Assembly: GCA_013820865.1 (NCBI GenBank)
Contig: JACDHU010000007.1
Span: forward strand, 1 to 20,091
DNA from: Chloroflexota bacterium
GTDB taxonomy: Bacteria > Chloroflexota > Limnocylindria > QHBO01
DNA length: 20,091 nt
Direction of reading: 5' to 3'
How positions within the stretch are numbered: position 1 is the stretch's first letter; each line of letters starts with the position of its first letter. The notes under the pieces are model-generated. The model was given only the letters and a program-made list of their open reading frames with translations, had not been told where the DNA came from and did not search any database. A program made the position numbers and the translations under genes. Of the stretch, positions 12,586-20,091 are shown in pieces.

Positions 12586-13472
12586 CGGCGCAGCTTCGGA
12601 TCGAGGGCTTCGCGCATGCCGTCACCGAGCAGGTTGAAGCCGAGGACGGCGAGGACGATGGCGATGCCCGGGAAGAAGGCGAGATGCACCGCATCGGTCA
12701 GATATCGGTAGGTGTCCGACAGCATGGCTCCCCATTCGGGCGTGCGTGGGTCAGGCGGGCCAAGGCCAAGGAAGCCCAGGGCAGCGGCGTCGACCACGGC
12801 CGTGGCCAGTGCCAGCGTGGCCTGCACAATGAGCGGACCGATGGCGTTGGGCAGCATGTGCCGCAAGAGAAGCGCCGGGCCGCCGACGCCAACCGATTTC
12901 GCAGCGATGACGTAGTCGGCGTCGCGCAGCGCCAGGAGGCTGCCGCGCAGGATGCGCGCGAAGATCGGCACGTTGACGATGGCGATGGCGATGGCGATCT
13001 GCACCGCGCCCCGGCCGAGCCACGAGACAACAGCGATTGCGAGGAGCAGCCCCGGGATGCTCAGCATAATGTCGACGCCACGCATGATCGTCGCGTCGAT
13101 CCAGCCGCGGAAGTAGCCGGCGAGCGCACCGAGCACGGAACCGACCGTAACACCGATGGTGACCGACATCACCGCGATCCCCAGGGTCAGCCGCGAGCCG
13201 AAGATGATGCGGCTGAAGACGTCCTGCCCCTGAACGTTCGTGCCGAAGAAGTGCTCACCGCTGGGTGGCAGGTAGCTGGAGCCGAGATCGCCGCGGGTCG
13301 GGTCGTACGGCGCGATGAATGGCGCAAAAATGGCCATCAGGACGAAAAAGATGATGATCGCGCCACCGATGATGGCGGCCGGACTGCCGCGCATGCGGCG
13401 CAGGGCATCGCCCCACAGGCCGACCGAGCGCTCCTGCTGCTCGACGGGCTGGCTCACCGCGGCACCGGTCAT
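12582..13472 (-). CDS. Opp/Dpp-family ABC transporter permease (DppC/OppC-like)
   Basis: A 296-residue inner-membrane permease. A cytosolic N-terminus precedes the first membrane helix (AIIGGAIIIFFVLMAIFAPF). Next is the DppC-type periplasmic segment with HFFGTNVQGQDVFSRIIFG, then five further hydrophobic segments. The EAA loop that docks on the ATPase reads DYVIAAKSVGVGGPALLLRH, and the family ending is NLLGDGMREALDPKLRR. The ATG has GGAGG a few bases upstream. It lies 10 bp after the first permease and overlaps the next gene by four bases. Confidence 0.96.
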   Translation of the reverse strand: MTGAAVSQPVEQQERSVGLWGDALRRMRGSPAAIIGGAIIIFFVLMAIFAPFIAPYDPTRGDLGSSYLPPSGEHFFGTNVQGQDVFSRIIFGSRLTLGIAVMSVTIGVTVGSVLGALAGYFRGWIDATIMRGVDIMLSIPGLLLAIAVVSWLGRGAVQIAIAIAIVNVPIFARILRGSLLALRDADYVIAAKSVGVGGPALLLRHMLPNAIGPLIVQATLALATAVVDAAALGFLGLGPPDPRTPEWGAMLSDTYRYLTDAVHLAFFPGIAIVLAVLGFNLLGDGMREALDPKLRR

Positions 13473-13482
13473 GGCTCCCTCC

Positions 13483-14490
13483 TCATGAGTGACGGATACG
13501 GGGGTTGAGGAAGGCGTAGCTGATGTCCACGATGAGGTTCACCAGCACGAAGATGAGCGCCAGCATGAGCACGCCGCTCTGGATGATCTGGTAGTCGCGT
13601 GCCGTGACGGCGTCGTAGATCCAGCGTCCGACACCACCCCAGGTGAAGATCGTCTCGGTCAGGATCGCGCCGCCGAGCAGAAGGCCGGTCTGGAGTCCGA
13701 TGACGGTCACTACCGGCAGAAGCGCATTGCGCAGGATGTGTCGCCCGTCCACGGTCCGATCGCGCAGCCCCTTGGCATGCGCCGTCCGGACGTAGTCCTC
13801 GTTGAGCACGTCGATCACGCTTGCGCGCGTGATGCGCATGATGACCGCCAGCGGGATCGTCCCGAGCGCAAGCGCCGGAAGCACCAGGTGCCGCAGCGCG
13901 TCGATGAAGCCGCCCGGCTCGCCGGCGATCAACGCGTCCACGGTCATGAAGTTCGTCACCCGCGGAATAAAGTAGTTGACCAGGTCGATCCGGCCGGAGT
14001 CGGGCAGGATCGGGAACTGGATCGCGAAGATCCATTTGAGCATGAGCCCGAGGAAGAAGATCGGAATGCTGATGCCGATGAGGGACAGAATCGTGCCGCC
14101 GGCGTCCACCCATGTCCCACGTCGCTTCGCGGTGTAAACGCCGAGCGGGATGCCTGCGGCGATGGCGAAGATGATCGCCGCCAGCGACAGCTCGATCGTT
14201 GCAGGAAAGCGCTGAAGAAAGTCGTCGACGACGTCTCGATTCGTGATGAAGCTTCGACCCAGGTCACCCTGGAGCAGACCACCCATGTACTGGAAGTACT
14301 GCTCATGCAGCGGACGGTCCAGCCCGAGCGACTCGCGCACCAGCGCCATGTTCTCCGCGGTCGCTCGCTCACCCAGAATGGTGGTGGCCGGATCGCCAGG
14401 CAGGAGGCGGGTGAAGACGAAGATCAGGAGCGTCAGCCCGAGGAGAATCGGGATGAGCAGCAGCAGGCGCCGAATGATGAATTTCGTCAT
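13483..14490 (-). CDS. Opp/Dpp-family ABC transporter permease (DppB/OppB-like)
   Basis: A 335-residue inner-membrane permease partnering the DppC-like protein. The N-terminal helix (FIIRRLLLLIPILLGLTLLI) is followed by FVFTRLLPGDPA, a DppB/OppB hallmark. GLDRPLHEQYFQYMGGLLQG and GDLGRSF then precede the transmembrane core. The EAA loop is DYVRTAHAKGLRDRTVDGRH, and the ending is ISYAFLNPRIRHS. The ATG has AGGAG five bases upstream. It is separated from the lipoprotein gene by a 78-bp gap containing a strong hairpin, which probably lowers its transcription relative to the binding protein. Confidence 0.96.
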   Translation of the reverse strand: MTKFIIRRLLLLIPILLGLTLLIFVFTRLLPGDPATTILGERATAENMALVRESLGLDRPLHEQYFQYMGGLLQGDLGRSFITNRDVVDDFLQRFPATIELSLAAIIFAIAAGIPLGVYTAKRRGTWVDAGGTILSLIGISIPIFFLGLMLKWIFAIQFPILPDSGRIDLVNYFIPRVTNFMTVDALIAGEPGGFIDALRHLVLPALALGTIPLAVIMRITRASVIDVLNEDYVRTAHAKGLRDRTVDGRHILRNALLPVVTVIGLQTGLLLGGAILTETIFTWGGVGRWIYDAVTARDYQIIQSGVLMLALIFVLVNLIVDISYAFLNPRIRHS

Positions 14491-14513
14491 CGATGCTCCT
14501 GATCGAGGGAAAC

Positions 14514-14546
14514 GGGAGAGCCCCGACTCGCGGCCGGGGCTCTCCC
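14514..14546 (-). terminator. Hairpin between the lipoprotein and permease genes (probable partial terminator)
   Basis: GGGAGAGCCCC (14514-14524) pairs perfectly with GGGGCTCTCCC (14536-14546), an 11-bp stem with an 11-base loop. On the minus strand the exit side reads GTTTCCC, a short interrupted T tract. It is placed 22 bp after the lipoprotein stop and 23 bp before the permease ATG. Binding-protein genes commonly have such elements to allow a protein excess over the membrane subunits. Confidence 0.75.
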
Positions 14547-14568
14547 AGTCTAGTGGCTGGTCTGCCGG

Positions 14569-16296
14569 CTACTCGCCGGAGAGCCAGACGTCCAGGAAGC
14601 TTTCCGACCCGGTCGGATTCGCCACGTAGCCCTGGACCTGATCGGTCAGGGCAATCGCGGTGTCACCGTGGACCAGGGTCACGAAGCACACCTCGTTGTG
14701 TACGAGCTGCGCGACCTCGCTCCAGGCGGCCCCGCGGGCCTCCTCCTCAAGCGTGCTCTCTGCCTCGTCGATCGCGGCCTCGAGGCCATCGACGTCACAG
14801 CCGAACTGCGCCGCCGGCTCGCCCTGGGCATACCCGAAATGAACGCCGTACCAGTTGGACGGGTCGTCGAAGTCTCCGGTCCAGCCGAGGAAGTGCAGGT
14901 CGTACTCGCCATTCTGGGCCGCGGGGATGTACTCCGTGCCCCAGATGGCGCTGCCGGGCTCGACCTCGAAGCCGGCATCCTCGAGCATGGTCGTCACCGC
15001 CTGGTGCAGACCCTGCGGGTCCGGCATGTAGGGGCGCGTCACCTCGGTGGGATACCAGAAGTTCACGGTCGCTGGGTTGTCCGCGTCGAATCCGGCCTCC
15101 TCGAGCAGGTCAGTCGCCGCCTCGGGGTCGTACTCGTACACCTCGGCGCCCTCACCCACGCTGTCGAACCAGCCGCTGGTCGGCGGAAGGAAGATGTCAG
15201 CCGGGCTGCCACCACCACCGTAGAAGGCCTCGATGAGCGCTTCCCGGTCGATCGCGTGGGCAACCGCCTGACGTACCGCCAGATCGGCGAGCGACGAGTC
15301 GTCAGTCGCGGTGGGGTTCACGCCCAGGTAGAGCGTGTTGTATGACTCGCGGTTGACGAGCTTGAGGCCATCGGCGCCGTCCACGGCCTCGCGATCCCCA
15401 GGAGCGATCAGGTCGAAGCCCTGGACGCTCCCGCCCTGAAGGGCCTGGAGACGCGCCGCTGGATCAGCAATGGGCCGAATGATCAGCCGATCGAGGTAAG
15501 CGGTGTGCTCTCCGTGATAGTCGTCATTGCGGACCAGCGTCGCGCTGTCATCGGGGATGTACTCCTCCATGACGAACGGGCCGGTTCCACCCTGGACCGT
15601 GTCGGTCCCGAGTGTGCTGGTCGCAGGGTCGTCCGCGCTGGTCGCCTCGAGGACGGCAGGGCTGACGATGCTAAACGGCGTCAGCGCGATTCCGAACAAG
15701 AACGTCGGGCTCGCCTCGCGCAGGGTGATCGTAACGGTCATCTCATCGGTCGCCTCGACGCTGGCAATGAGATTGTCCGGTCCGAAACCATCCATGACAG
15801 CGCCGTAGTAGTAGGCGTTACCCTGGAACTCCTCCGCGAAGGTCTGCCAACGATCGAAGTTCGTCTTGACGGCCTCTGCGTTGAACGGCGTGCCGTCGTG
15901 GAAGGTGACGCCTTCCTTCAGGGTAAAGACGTACTCGGTGTCCTCGGGTTCGCCGGTCCACGACTCGGCAAGCACACCTTCGAGCTCGTCCACGGTGCCG
16001 GGAACGAGGTCGACCAGGGGCTCATAGATCTGCTGAAGGATCCGGAACGACTCGCCGTCGCTCGTGAGCGCCGGGTCCAGGCTTGCGGCCAGGGCGGCGC
16101 CACCGAAGACCAGCGTGCCGCCGGTCTGCGGCTCGCCACCGGCGCCGCCATCGGTCGCCGGCGGCTCAGAGGCATCCGAGCCCGAAGCCGGCGGATCGTC
16201 GGATTCACCGGGCGCTGCGCTGGTGCCGGGATCGCCGCACGCGGCGAGGACCAGGATCAGCACGGCAAACACGGAGAACCATCTCCAATTAGACAT
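14569..16296 (-). CDS. Opp/Dpp-family solute-binding lipoprotein (SBP_bac_5)
   Basis: A 575-residue extracytoplasmic binding protein of the peptide/nickel class that delivers substrate to the permeases. The N-terminus is a lipoprotein signal (MSNWRWFSVFAVLILVLAAC) with lipobox LAAC and lipidated Cys20. A disordered Gly/Ser/Asp/Pro linker follows to about residue 60. Then come family landmarks: GGTLVFGGAALAASLDPAL, YEPLVDL, LAESW, YVFTLKEGVTFHDGTPFNA, GTGPFVMEEY, and RQAVAHAIDREAL. The ATG at 16296 has GGAGG seven bases upstream; an ATG at 16302 is only one base from it and is less likely. Substrate cannot be read from sequence; peptides are the default. It is encoded first, 127 bp after the anti-sigma gene. 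Confidence 0.96.
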   Translation of the reverse strand: MSNWRWFSVFAVLILVLAACGDPGTSAAPGESDDPPASGSDASEPPATDGGAGGEPQTGGTLVFGGAALAASLDPALTSDGESFRILQQIYEPLVDLVPGTVDELEGVLAESWTGEPEDTEYVFTLKEGVTFHDGTPFNAEAVKTNFDRWQTFAEEFQGNAYYYGAVMDGFGPDNLIASVEATDEMTVTITLREASPTFLFGIALTPFSIVSPAVLEATSADDPATSTLGTDTVQGGTGPFVMEEYIPDDSATLVRNDDYHGEHTAYLDRLIIRPIADPAARLQALQGGSVQGFDLIAPGDREAVDGADGLKLVNRESYNTLYLGVNPTATDDSSLADLAVRQAVAHAIDREALIEAFYGGGGSPADIFLPPTSGWFDSVGEGAEVYEYDPEAATDLLEEAGFDADNPATVNFWYPTEVTRPYMPDPQGLHQAVTTMLEDAGFEVEPGSAIWGTEYIPAAQNGEYDLHFLGWTGDFDDPSNWYGVHFGYAQGEPAAQFGCDVDGLEAAIDEAESTLEEEARGAAWSEVAQLVHNEVCFVTLVHGDTAIALTDQVQGYVANPTGSESFLDVWLSGE

Positions 16297-16423
16297 CCAC
16301 ATTCCTCCACGTTGATATTGGTTGGATCGGACCACCACTCCCGTTGCTCGCTCGGCAATCGCCGGTGATCCGGGGCTGATCCACTCGTAGGACAGTTGGC
16401 TAGTCTCGCACACTCACGCTACA

Positions 16424-17161
16424 TCAGGAAGGCTCGCCGGCTTCGGGGACACTCGGCAGGACGTCGATCGGCTCGGCCATGACCGCTGGTGTGTCGTCGA
16501 AGAAGGTGGGCTCCGGCGATAAGGGGCTACGGAAGCTGACGCGGATTTCGGTCACGAGAGAGCCGGCGACTGGATCGTTGGAAGCGGTCCCCGGTTGGGC
16601 GATGACCGGCGCATCCAGTTGCATCACGCGGCCTTCCGGCTCCGGCACGATCGATTCACCGCCAACTTCCGCGTCCGTATACGGACGCGGTTCCAGCGGG
16701 GGCCGCTCGACCAGGAGGTGTTGATCGTCCGAGAAGCTGGCCGTCGGGGCTGCCAGGGCCGTCGGGGTTATCGGCGCCGGCTCGGACGCCGACGGCAGCG
16801 CCACCGGCACCACCTCCATGTTGAGGGCAAGGACGAGCGCCAGGCCCGAGGCGGTCACGGCCGAGACCGTGCGCAGCCGAGCCAGGATCGCCGTCGACCA
16901 TGACCACATGCGGGCGGGCGCCGGCTCCGCGGCCTGGGCCCGATGCAGGATTCTCTGCCAGACGTCCGGCGACGGCGTCATACCCTCGATGCGCTCCGCC
17001 AGCGCGACCCTCAGCTGCTGCACCATGGCGCGGTCATAGCCGACCTCGTCACGACAGGAGGCGCACCCAGCCAGATGATCGAGGTGCGGCTGGGAGCTCG
17101 GGCCGAACTCGCCGAAGCGCGCCAGCCATAGGAGCTCGCGACAGATCCGACGGCACGTCAT
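16424..17161 (-). CDS. Zinc-finger anti-sigma factor, membrane-anchored
   Basis: A 245-residue putative anti-sigma factor that would sequester the ECF sigma factor encoded upstream. The cytosolic N-terminus has HLDHLAGCASC, the Hx3Cx2C zinc motif of ZAS-domain anti-sigmas (His29, Cys33, Cys36), with further Cys at 3 and 7. A single hydrophobic segment (SAVTASGLALVLALNM, about 98-115) follows. The remaining 130 residues would be extracytoplasmic, Pro/Glu-rich and without a recognised sensor domain. The ATG at 17161 overlaps the sigma stop as ATGA; the frame extends upstream to 17506, but only as antisense-like Arg/Pro-rich sequence inside the sigma gene. The signal sensed is unknown. Confidence 0.88.
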   Translation of the reverse strand: MTCRRICRELLWLARFGEFGPSSQPHLDHLAGCASCRDEVGYDRAMVQQLRVALAERIEGMTPSPDVWQRILHRAQAAEPAPARMWSWSTAILARLRTVSAVTASGLALVLALNMEVVPVALPSASEPAPITPTALAAPTASFSDDQHLLVERPPLEPRPYTDAEVGGESIVPEPEGRVMQLDAPVIAQPGTASNDPVAGSLVTEIRVSFRSPLSPEPTFFDDTPAVMAEPIDVLPSVPEAGEPS

Positions 17162-17748
17162 CGCGGCACCCGGACCGCCACGGGCGTCCCGACTCGAACT
17201 CGGCGCTCCACCGGCAGGCGGACGCGCAGGGCCTTGAGCGCATAATGCAACCGCGATTTCATGGTGCCGACATTGCAACGAGCGATCTCGGAAGCTTCGG
17301 CCAATGAATACCCGTGCAGGTAGTACAGGATGATGGCTGTCTGCTGCTTCGCCGGCAGAGAGTCGATCCCGCGCTGGAGGACCTCGAGCACCTCGCGCGA
17401 CTCGACCACCTGGTCCGGACGAGCCGCCAGATCCACGACGAGGTTCGTGATCAGGCTGGTGATCGGCTCGGCAAGCGTCCGGCGGCGGCTGACCCGGCTG
17501 TAGCACAGGTTGATCGTTACGCGCTGCAACCAGGGTAACGGCGACCGTGCCGGATCAAGGCGCTCGCGGACCTTGTACGCCTTGACGAAGCAATCCTGGA
17601 GGATCTCCTCCGCCAGGAACGGGTCGCGCGTGATCGCGAGCGCGGTCCCGTAGACCGGTCGCTTGAACGTATTGAAGAATTCCTCGAACGCATCGAGGTC
17701 GCCGCGCTGCATGCGCTCGACGAGGTCGTTCGGCTGTTTCGTTTCCAT
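17158..17748 (-). CDS. ECF-type RNA polymerase sigma factor (sigma-70 family)
   Basis: A 196-residue two-domain sigma factor. Region 2 (about 8-88) includes GDLDAFEEFFNTFKRPVYGTAL, DPFLAEEILQDCFVKAYK (core binding and -10 recognition) and PWLQRVTINLCYSRVSRR. Region 4 (about 125-178) includes LPAKQQTAIILYYLHGYSLAEASEIA and the recognition helix NVGTMKSRLHYALKALR. A basic tail follows. The ATG at 17748 gives a proper family N-terminus, with a weak AGGTG close upstream; the frame is open to 18066, but that part is low-complexity Arg/Pro sequence. The gene overlaps its anti-sigma by ATGA. Which ECF group it belongs to, and its regulon, cannot be told here. Confidence 0.93.
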   Translation of the reverse strand: METKQPNDLVERMQRGDLDAFEEFFNTFKRPVYGTALAITRDPFLAEEILQDCFVKAYKVRERLDPARSPLPWLQRVTINLCYSRVSRRRTLAEPITSLITNLVVDLAARPDQVVESREVLEVLQRGIDSLPAKQQTAIILYYLHGYSLAEASEIARCNVGTMKSRLHYALKALRVRLPVERRVRVGTPVAVRVPR

Positions 17749-17790
17749 CGGCACCTGTTCCGCCCCATGCCCGTACGGGGTTTCCCATAG

Positions 17791-17816
17791 TACGCCCGAC
17801 CGTCCAATTACGTTCA
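17791..17816 (-). promoter_or_regulatory. Candidate autoregulated ECF promoter upstream of the sigma gene
   Basis: On the minus strand TGAAC (17816-17812) is followed after 17 bases by CGTA (17794-17791). This resembles the GGAAC-N16/17-CGTC pattern of many ECF promoters, about 40 bp before the sigma ATG. A sigma-70-like -10 (TACTAT) overlaps the same spot without a matching -35. A 10-bp palindrome (CCCGTACGGG, 17770-17779) lies in the leader. Confidence 0.3.
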
Positions 17817-17881
17817 GACGGCAATCACGCGTTGAGCTCCATGCAGGTCGCTTTTCACGCAGGACCGATGCTGCGCCAGCG

Positions 17882-19534
17882 CTACGTGGTGGGAACCTCG
17901 GCCGTCGGCGCCGACGGTGGCGCCTCGGGAGCACCGGCGGCCCCGACGGTATGGCGCAGATCAGGCCGGCGGGCGGCGGCGGCCTCATCCAGGCGTCCCA
18001 CCGGCGTCGTGGTAGGCGCGCGCTTGAGGGCCGCAGGATCCGACGCAGCAAGGTCGGCGATCGCACGCATCACTCCCACGAAGTGATCGAGGGTCTCGAG
18101 ACTTTCGGTCTCGGTCGGCTCGACCATGAGGGCCTCCTCCACGATGAGCGGAAAGTAAATCGTGGGCGGATGGATGCCGTGATCGAGAATCGCCTTGGCG
18201 ATATCGAGCGTCGTCACCCCGTGCTCGCGCTTCTGGCGGCGCCCCGAGAAGACAACTTCGTGCTTGCTCAATCGGTCATAGGGCAGGTCGTATGTGTCGT
18301 GCAGTTGGACGCGCAGGTAGTTCGCGGCGAGCACCGCGTCCTCGCTGATGGTGCGCAGGCCCGCGTCACCGTTCGACCGAATGTAGGTATAGGCACGCAC
18401 GAACATGCCGAAGTTGCCGTGGCAGCTGCGCACCTTGCCGATGCTCTGCGGACGGTCGTCGTCGAGCGCGAACCGCGCGCCATCGGTCGAGCGACCGGCC
18501 CAGGCATTGGCACGGACCTCGGTCGCATCGCCGGTCACGAGTGTCGGGATCGGTGCCGGCAGGAAGGGCTCCAGCCGCTCGCTGACCCCGATCGGTCCGG
18601 CGCCCGGGCCGCCTCCGCCGTGCGGTGTGCTGAACGTCTTGTGCAGGTTGAAGTGCATGATGTCGAAGCCGGCTTCGCCCGGCCGGAAGCGGCCGAGAAT
18701 GGCGTTGAGGTTGGCGCCGTCCATGTACGCGATGGCGCCAGCATCCTTGACCGCCGCGATGACCTGGCCGATCTGGTCCTCGAAGATTCCCAGGGTCGAC
18801 GGGTTCGTGATCATGAGCGCCGCGACGTCCGGTCCGAGTGCCGCCCGCAGGGCCTCCAGGTCGATCCCGCCACGCTCATTCGAGGGAATCGTGACGGTCT
18901 GGTAACCGACCATGGTGGCGGTGGCCGGGTTGGTCCCGTGCGCCGAGTCGGGCACAAGGACCTTGATGCGCTGCTCACCTTCGCCGTTGGCGCGGTGATA
19001 CGCCCGAGTCATGAGCATGCCGGTCAGTTCGCCATGGGCGCCAGCGGCTGGCTGGAGGCTGATCGCCGGGAAGCCGCTGATCTCCTTGAGCAATTCGGCC
19101 AGCAGCCACATCAGCTCCAAGCTGCCCTGGCTCAGATCCTCCGGGTCAAGCGGATGCGACTCGGCCAGGCCCGGTAGTCGTGCAGCCCACTCGTTGACCT
19201 TCGGGTTGTACTTCATCGTGCACGACCCGAGCGGGTAGAAGCCGATATCAATCGCGTGATTGAGATGCGCCAGGCGATTGAAGTGGCGGAGCATGTCGAG
19301 CTCGCTCACCTCCGGCAGGCGTGGGGCCCGCGAGCGCAGGACCGATGCGGGCAACTCCGGCTGTGCGGTGGCGGATGCCAGCGCGGCGGCGGAGGCCGAG
19401 GGGAAGCGTACGGCTCGCCGATCGGTCCGCGACCGATCGAAGATCAGCGGCTCGACGATTGTCAGCTCGTCGCCCCCGACAGCGCCCGCGAAGGCGGACC
19501 CGCGCCCGGAGGAAGGAGCCTCGGCAACGCTCAT
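17882..19534 (-). CDS. gcvPB: Glycine dehydrogenase (decarboxylating), subunit 2 (P-protein C-terminal half)
   Basis: A 550-residue PLP-bearing subunit of the glycine cleavage system. It decarboxylates glycine and transfers the aminomethyl group to the lipoyl H-protein. The PLP lysine is in NLHKTFSTPHGGGGPG (Lys299). Other landmarks are DIGFYPLGSCTMKYNPK, LQPAAGAHGELTGM, PDSAHGTNPATA, DGANLNAILG and SCHGNFGMFVRAYTYI. The canonical end (TTPVGRLDEAAAARRPDLRH) is followed by about 25 extra Ala/Pro-rich residues. The ATG at 19534 has GGAGG seven bases upstream and overlaps the gcvPA stop as ATGA, matching the obligate pairing of the two subunits. Confidence 0.97.
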   Translation of the reverse strand: MSVAEAPSSGRGSAFAGAVGGDELTIVEPLIFDRSRTDRRAVRFPSASAAALASATAQPELPASVLRSRAPRLPEVSELDMLRHFNRLAHLNHAIDIGFYPLGSCTMKYNPKVNEWAARLPGLAESHPLDPEDLSQGSLELMWLLAELLKEISGFPAISLQPAAGAHGELTGMLMTRAYHRANGEGEQRIKVLVPDSAHGTNPATATMVGYQTVTIPSNERGGIDLEALRAALGPDVAALMITNPSTLGIFEDQIGQVIAAVKDAGAIAYMDGANLNAILGRFRPGEAGFDIMHFNLHKTFSTPHGGGGPGAGPIGVSERLEPFLPAPIPTLVTGDATEVRANAWAGRSTDGARFALDDDRPQSIGKVRSCHGNFGMFVRAYTYIRSNGDAGLRTISEDAVLAANYLRVQLHDTYDLPYDRLSKHEVVFSGRRQKREHGVTTLDIAKAILDHGIHPPTIYFPLIVEEALMVEPTETESLETLDHFVGVMRAIADLAASDPAALKRAPTTTPVGRLDEAAAARRPDLRHTVGAAGAPEAPPSAPTAEVPTT

Positions 19535-20091
19535 CGGGTCGCCTCCAGCCCGTCGAGCAGGCGCGCGATGTCGTCGTCGGTGGTGAGTTCGGTGGCGGCC
19601 AGGAGCAGGGTATCGCGCAGTGCGGGGTCGTGGCGCTCCGGGAGATAGCCGGCCACGATGCCCCTATCAGCCAGCGCGGCATGGCGACGCGCGGCGTCGG
19701 GAACGTTCAGCGTGACCTCGGCGAAGTAGGTTCCGCCGAAGCGACGGCGGGCAAGGCCGGCATCCTCCAGGGCCGCGGTCGCGTGGCGTGCCTGGGTGGT
19801 CGACAGCTCGGCAACCTCGCGCAGGCCGGCGGGACCGACGGCGACCAGATACGCGGTCGCGGCCAGCGCCATGAGCGCCTGGTTCGTGCAGATGTTGCTC
19901 GCCGCCTTCTCGCGCCGGATGTGCTGCTCGCGCGCCTGGAGGGTAAGGACATAGCCCTTGCGCCCGGCGACATCGCGCGTCGCGCCGACCAGCCGGCCGG
20001 GCATCTGCCGCACCGATGCCATCCGCGCCGCCATGAGGCCGACATAGGGGCCACCGAAGCTCGCCGGAATGCCGAGCGGCTGCCCCTCGGC
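19531..20091 (-). CDS. gcvPA: Glycine dehydrogenase (decarboxylating), subunit 1, C-terminal part (truncated by window)
   Basis: The C-terminal 186 residues of the non-PLP half of P-protein; the frame is open to the window edge, so the N-terminus lies beyond it. It reads GQPLGIPASFGGPYVGLMAA at the edge. MPGRLVGATRD, GYVLTLQAREQHIRREKAAS and NICTNQALMALAATAYL follow, all diagnostic of GcvPA. The protein ends LLDGLEATR. It overlaps gcvPB by four bases. The genes for T- and H-proteins are not in the window and may lie upstream. Confidence 0.95.
   Translation of the reverse strand, partial: AEGQPLGIPASFGGPYVGLMAARMASVRQMPGRLVGATRDVAGRKGYVLTLQAREQHIRREKAASNICTNQALMALAATAYLVAVGPAGLREVAELSTTQARHATAALEDAGLARRRFGGTYFAEVTLNVPDAARRHAALADRGIVAGYLPERHDPALRDTLLLAATELTTDDDIARLLDGLEATR

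Noticed and set aside
11491..12711. 406-codon plus-strand open frame opposite the DppD-like gene
   Set aside because: Antisense to a canonical ATPase with all motifs; its own translation is His/Arg/Asp-rich and featureless.
13489..14502. 337-codon plus-strand open frame opposite the DppB-like gene
   Set aside because: Antisense of hydrophobic codons gives charged Asp/Glu/Arg/His sequence, a standard artefact.
17770..17779. CCCGTACGGG palindrome upstream of the sigma gene as an operator
   Set aside because: Ten bases with no partner and high GC; expected by chance at this composition.
17663..19177. 504-codon plus-strand open frame opposite gcvPB
   Set aside because: Shadow frame over a definite gcvPB; Arg/Gly/Asp-rich with no domain.

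Overview
The window is about 20 kb of GC-rich bacterial chromosome. From about 1.94 kb to the right edge every convincing gene lies on the minus strand. GC-rich DNA, a CIRCE-controlled groES-groEL pair, a two-subunit glycine decarboxylase (gcvPA/gcvPB), GTG/TTG/CTG starts and tight 4-bp overlaps fit a non-proteobacterial lineage. My best guess is an uncultured Chloroflexota such as the Limnocylindria/Ellin6529 group, but this is inference and no marker here proves it.

Left edge (1-1.9 kb): accessory-looking DNA. It holds the exact 3' half of a tRNA (anticodon loop to CCA) with no 5' half, which is the classic right-hand scar of an element integrated into a tRNA gene. To its left is a small, apparently frameshifted membrane/zinc-ribbon reading frame. 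To its right is a plus-strand gene for a protein resembling a degenerate PD-(D/E)XK nuclease fold. A hairpin then separates that gene from the convergent groEL.

Housekeeping block (1.9-10.3 kb), in transcription order: a nitrilase-type amidotransferase subunit and nadE (apparently a split glutamine-dependent NAD synthetase); an SSB without the usual acidic tip; a translationally coupled trio of ferredoxin-NADP reductase, metG (with an eroded HIGH motif) and a TatD-family nuclease (apparent CUG start on the metG stop codon); a small single-pass membrane protein with repeats and a clean terminator; and groS-groL behind two tandem CIRCE operators.

Transport and signalling block (10.3-17.8 kb): a complete Opp/Dpp peptide-type ABC importer (lipoprotein, two permeases, two ATPases), with a strong hairpin between the lipoprotein gene and the first permease. 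Upstream are an ECF sigma factor and its zinc-finger anti-sigma factor, overlapping by ATGA. The nitrilase gene follows the last ATPase gene by only 19 bp.

Right edge (17.9-20.1 kb): gcvPB, preceded by gcvPA, which runs off the window.

I do not see a defence island, CRISPR array, IS element or secondary-metabolite cluster. The most unusual items are the tRNA half, the MetG motif change, the CUGA start/stop overlap and the paired CIRCE sites.
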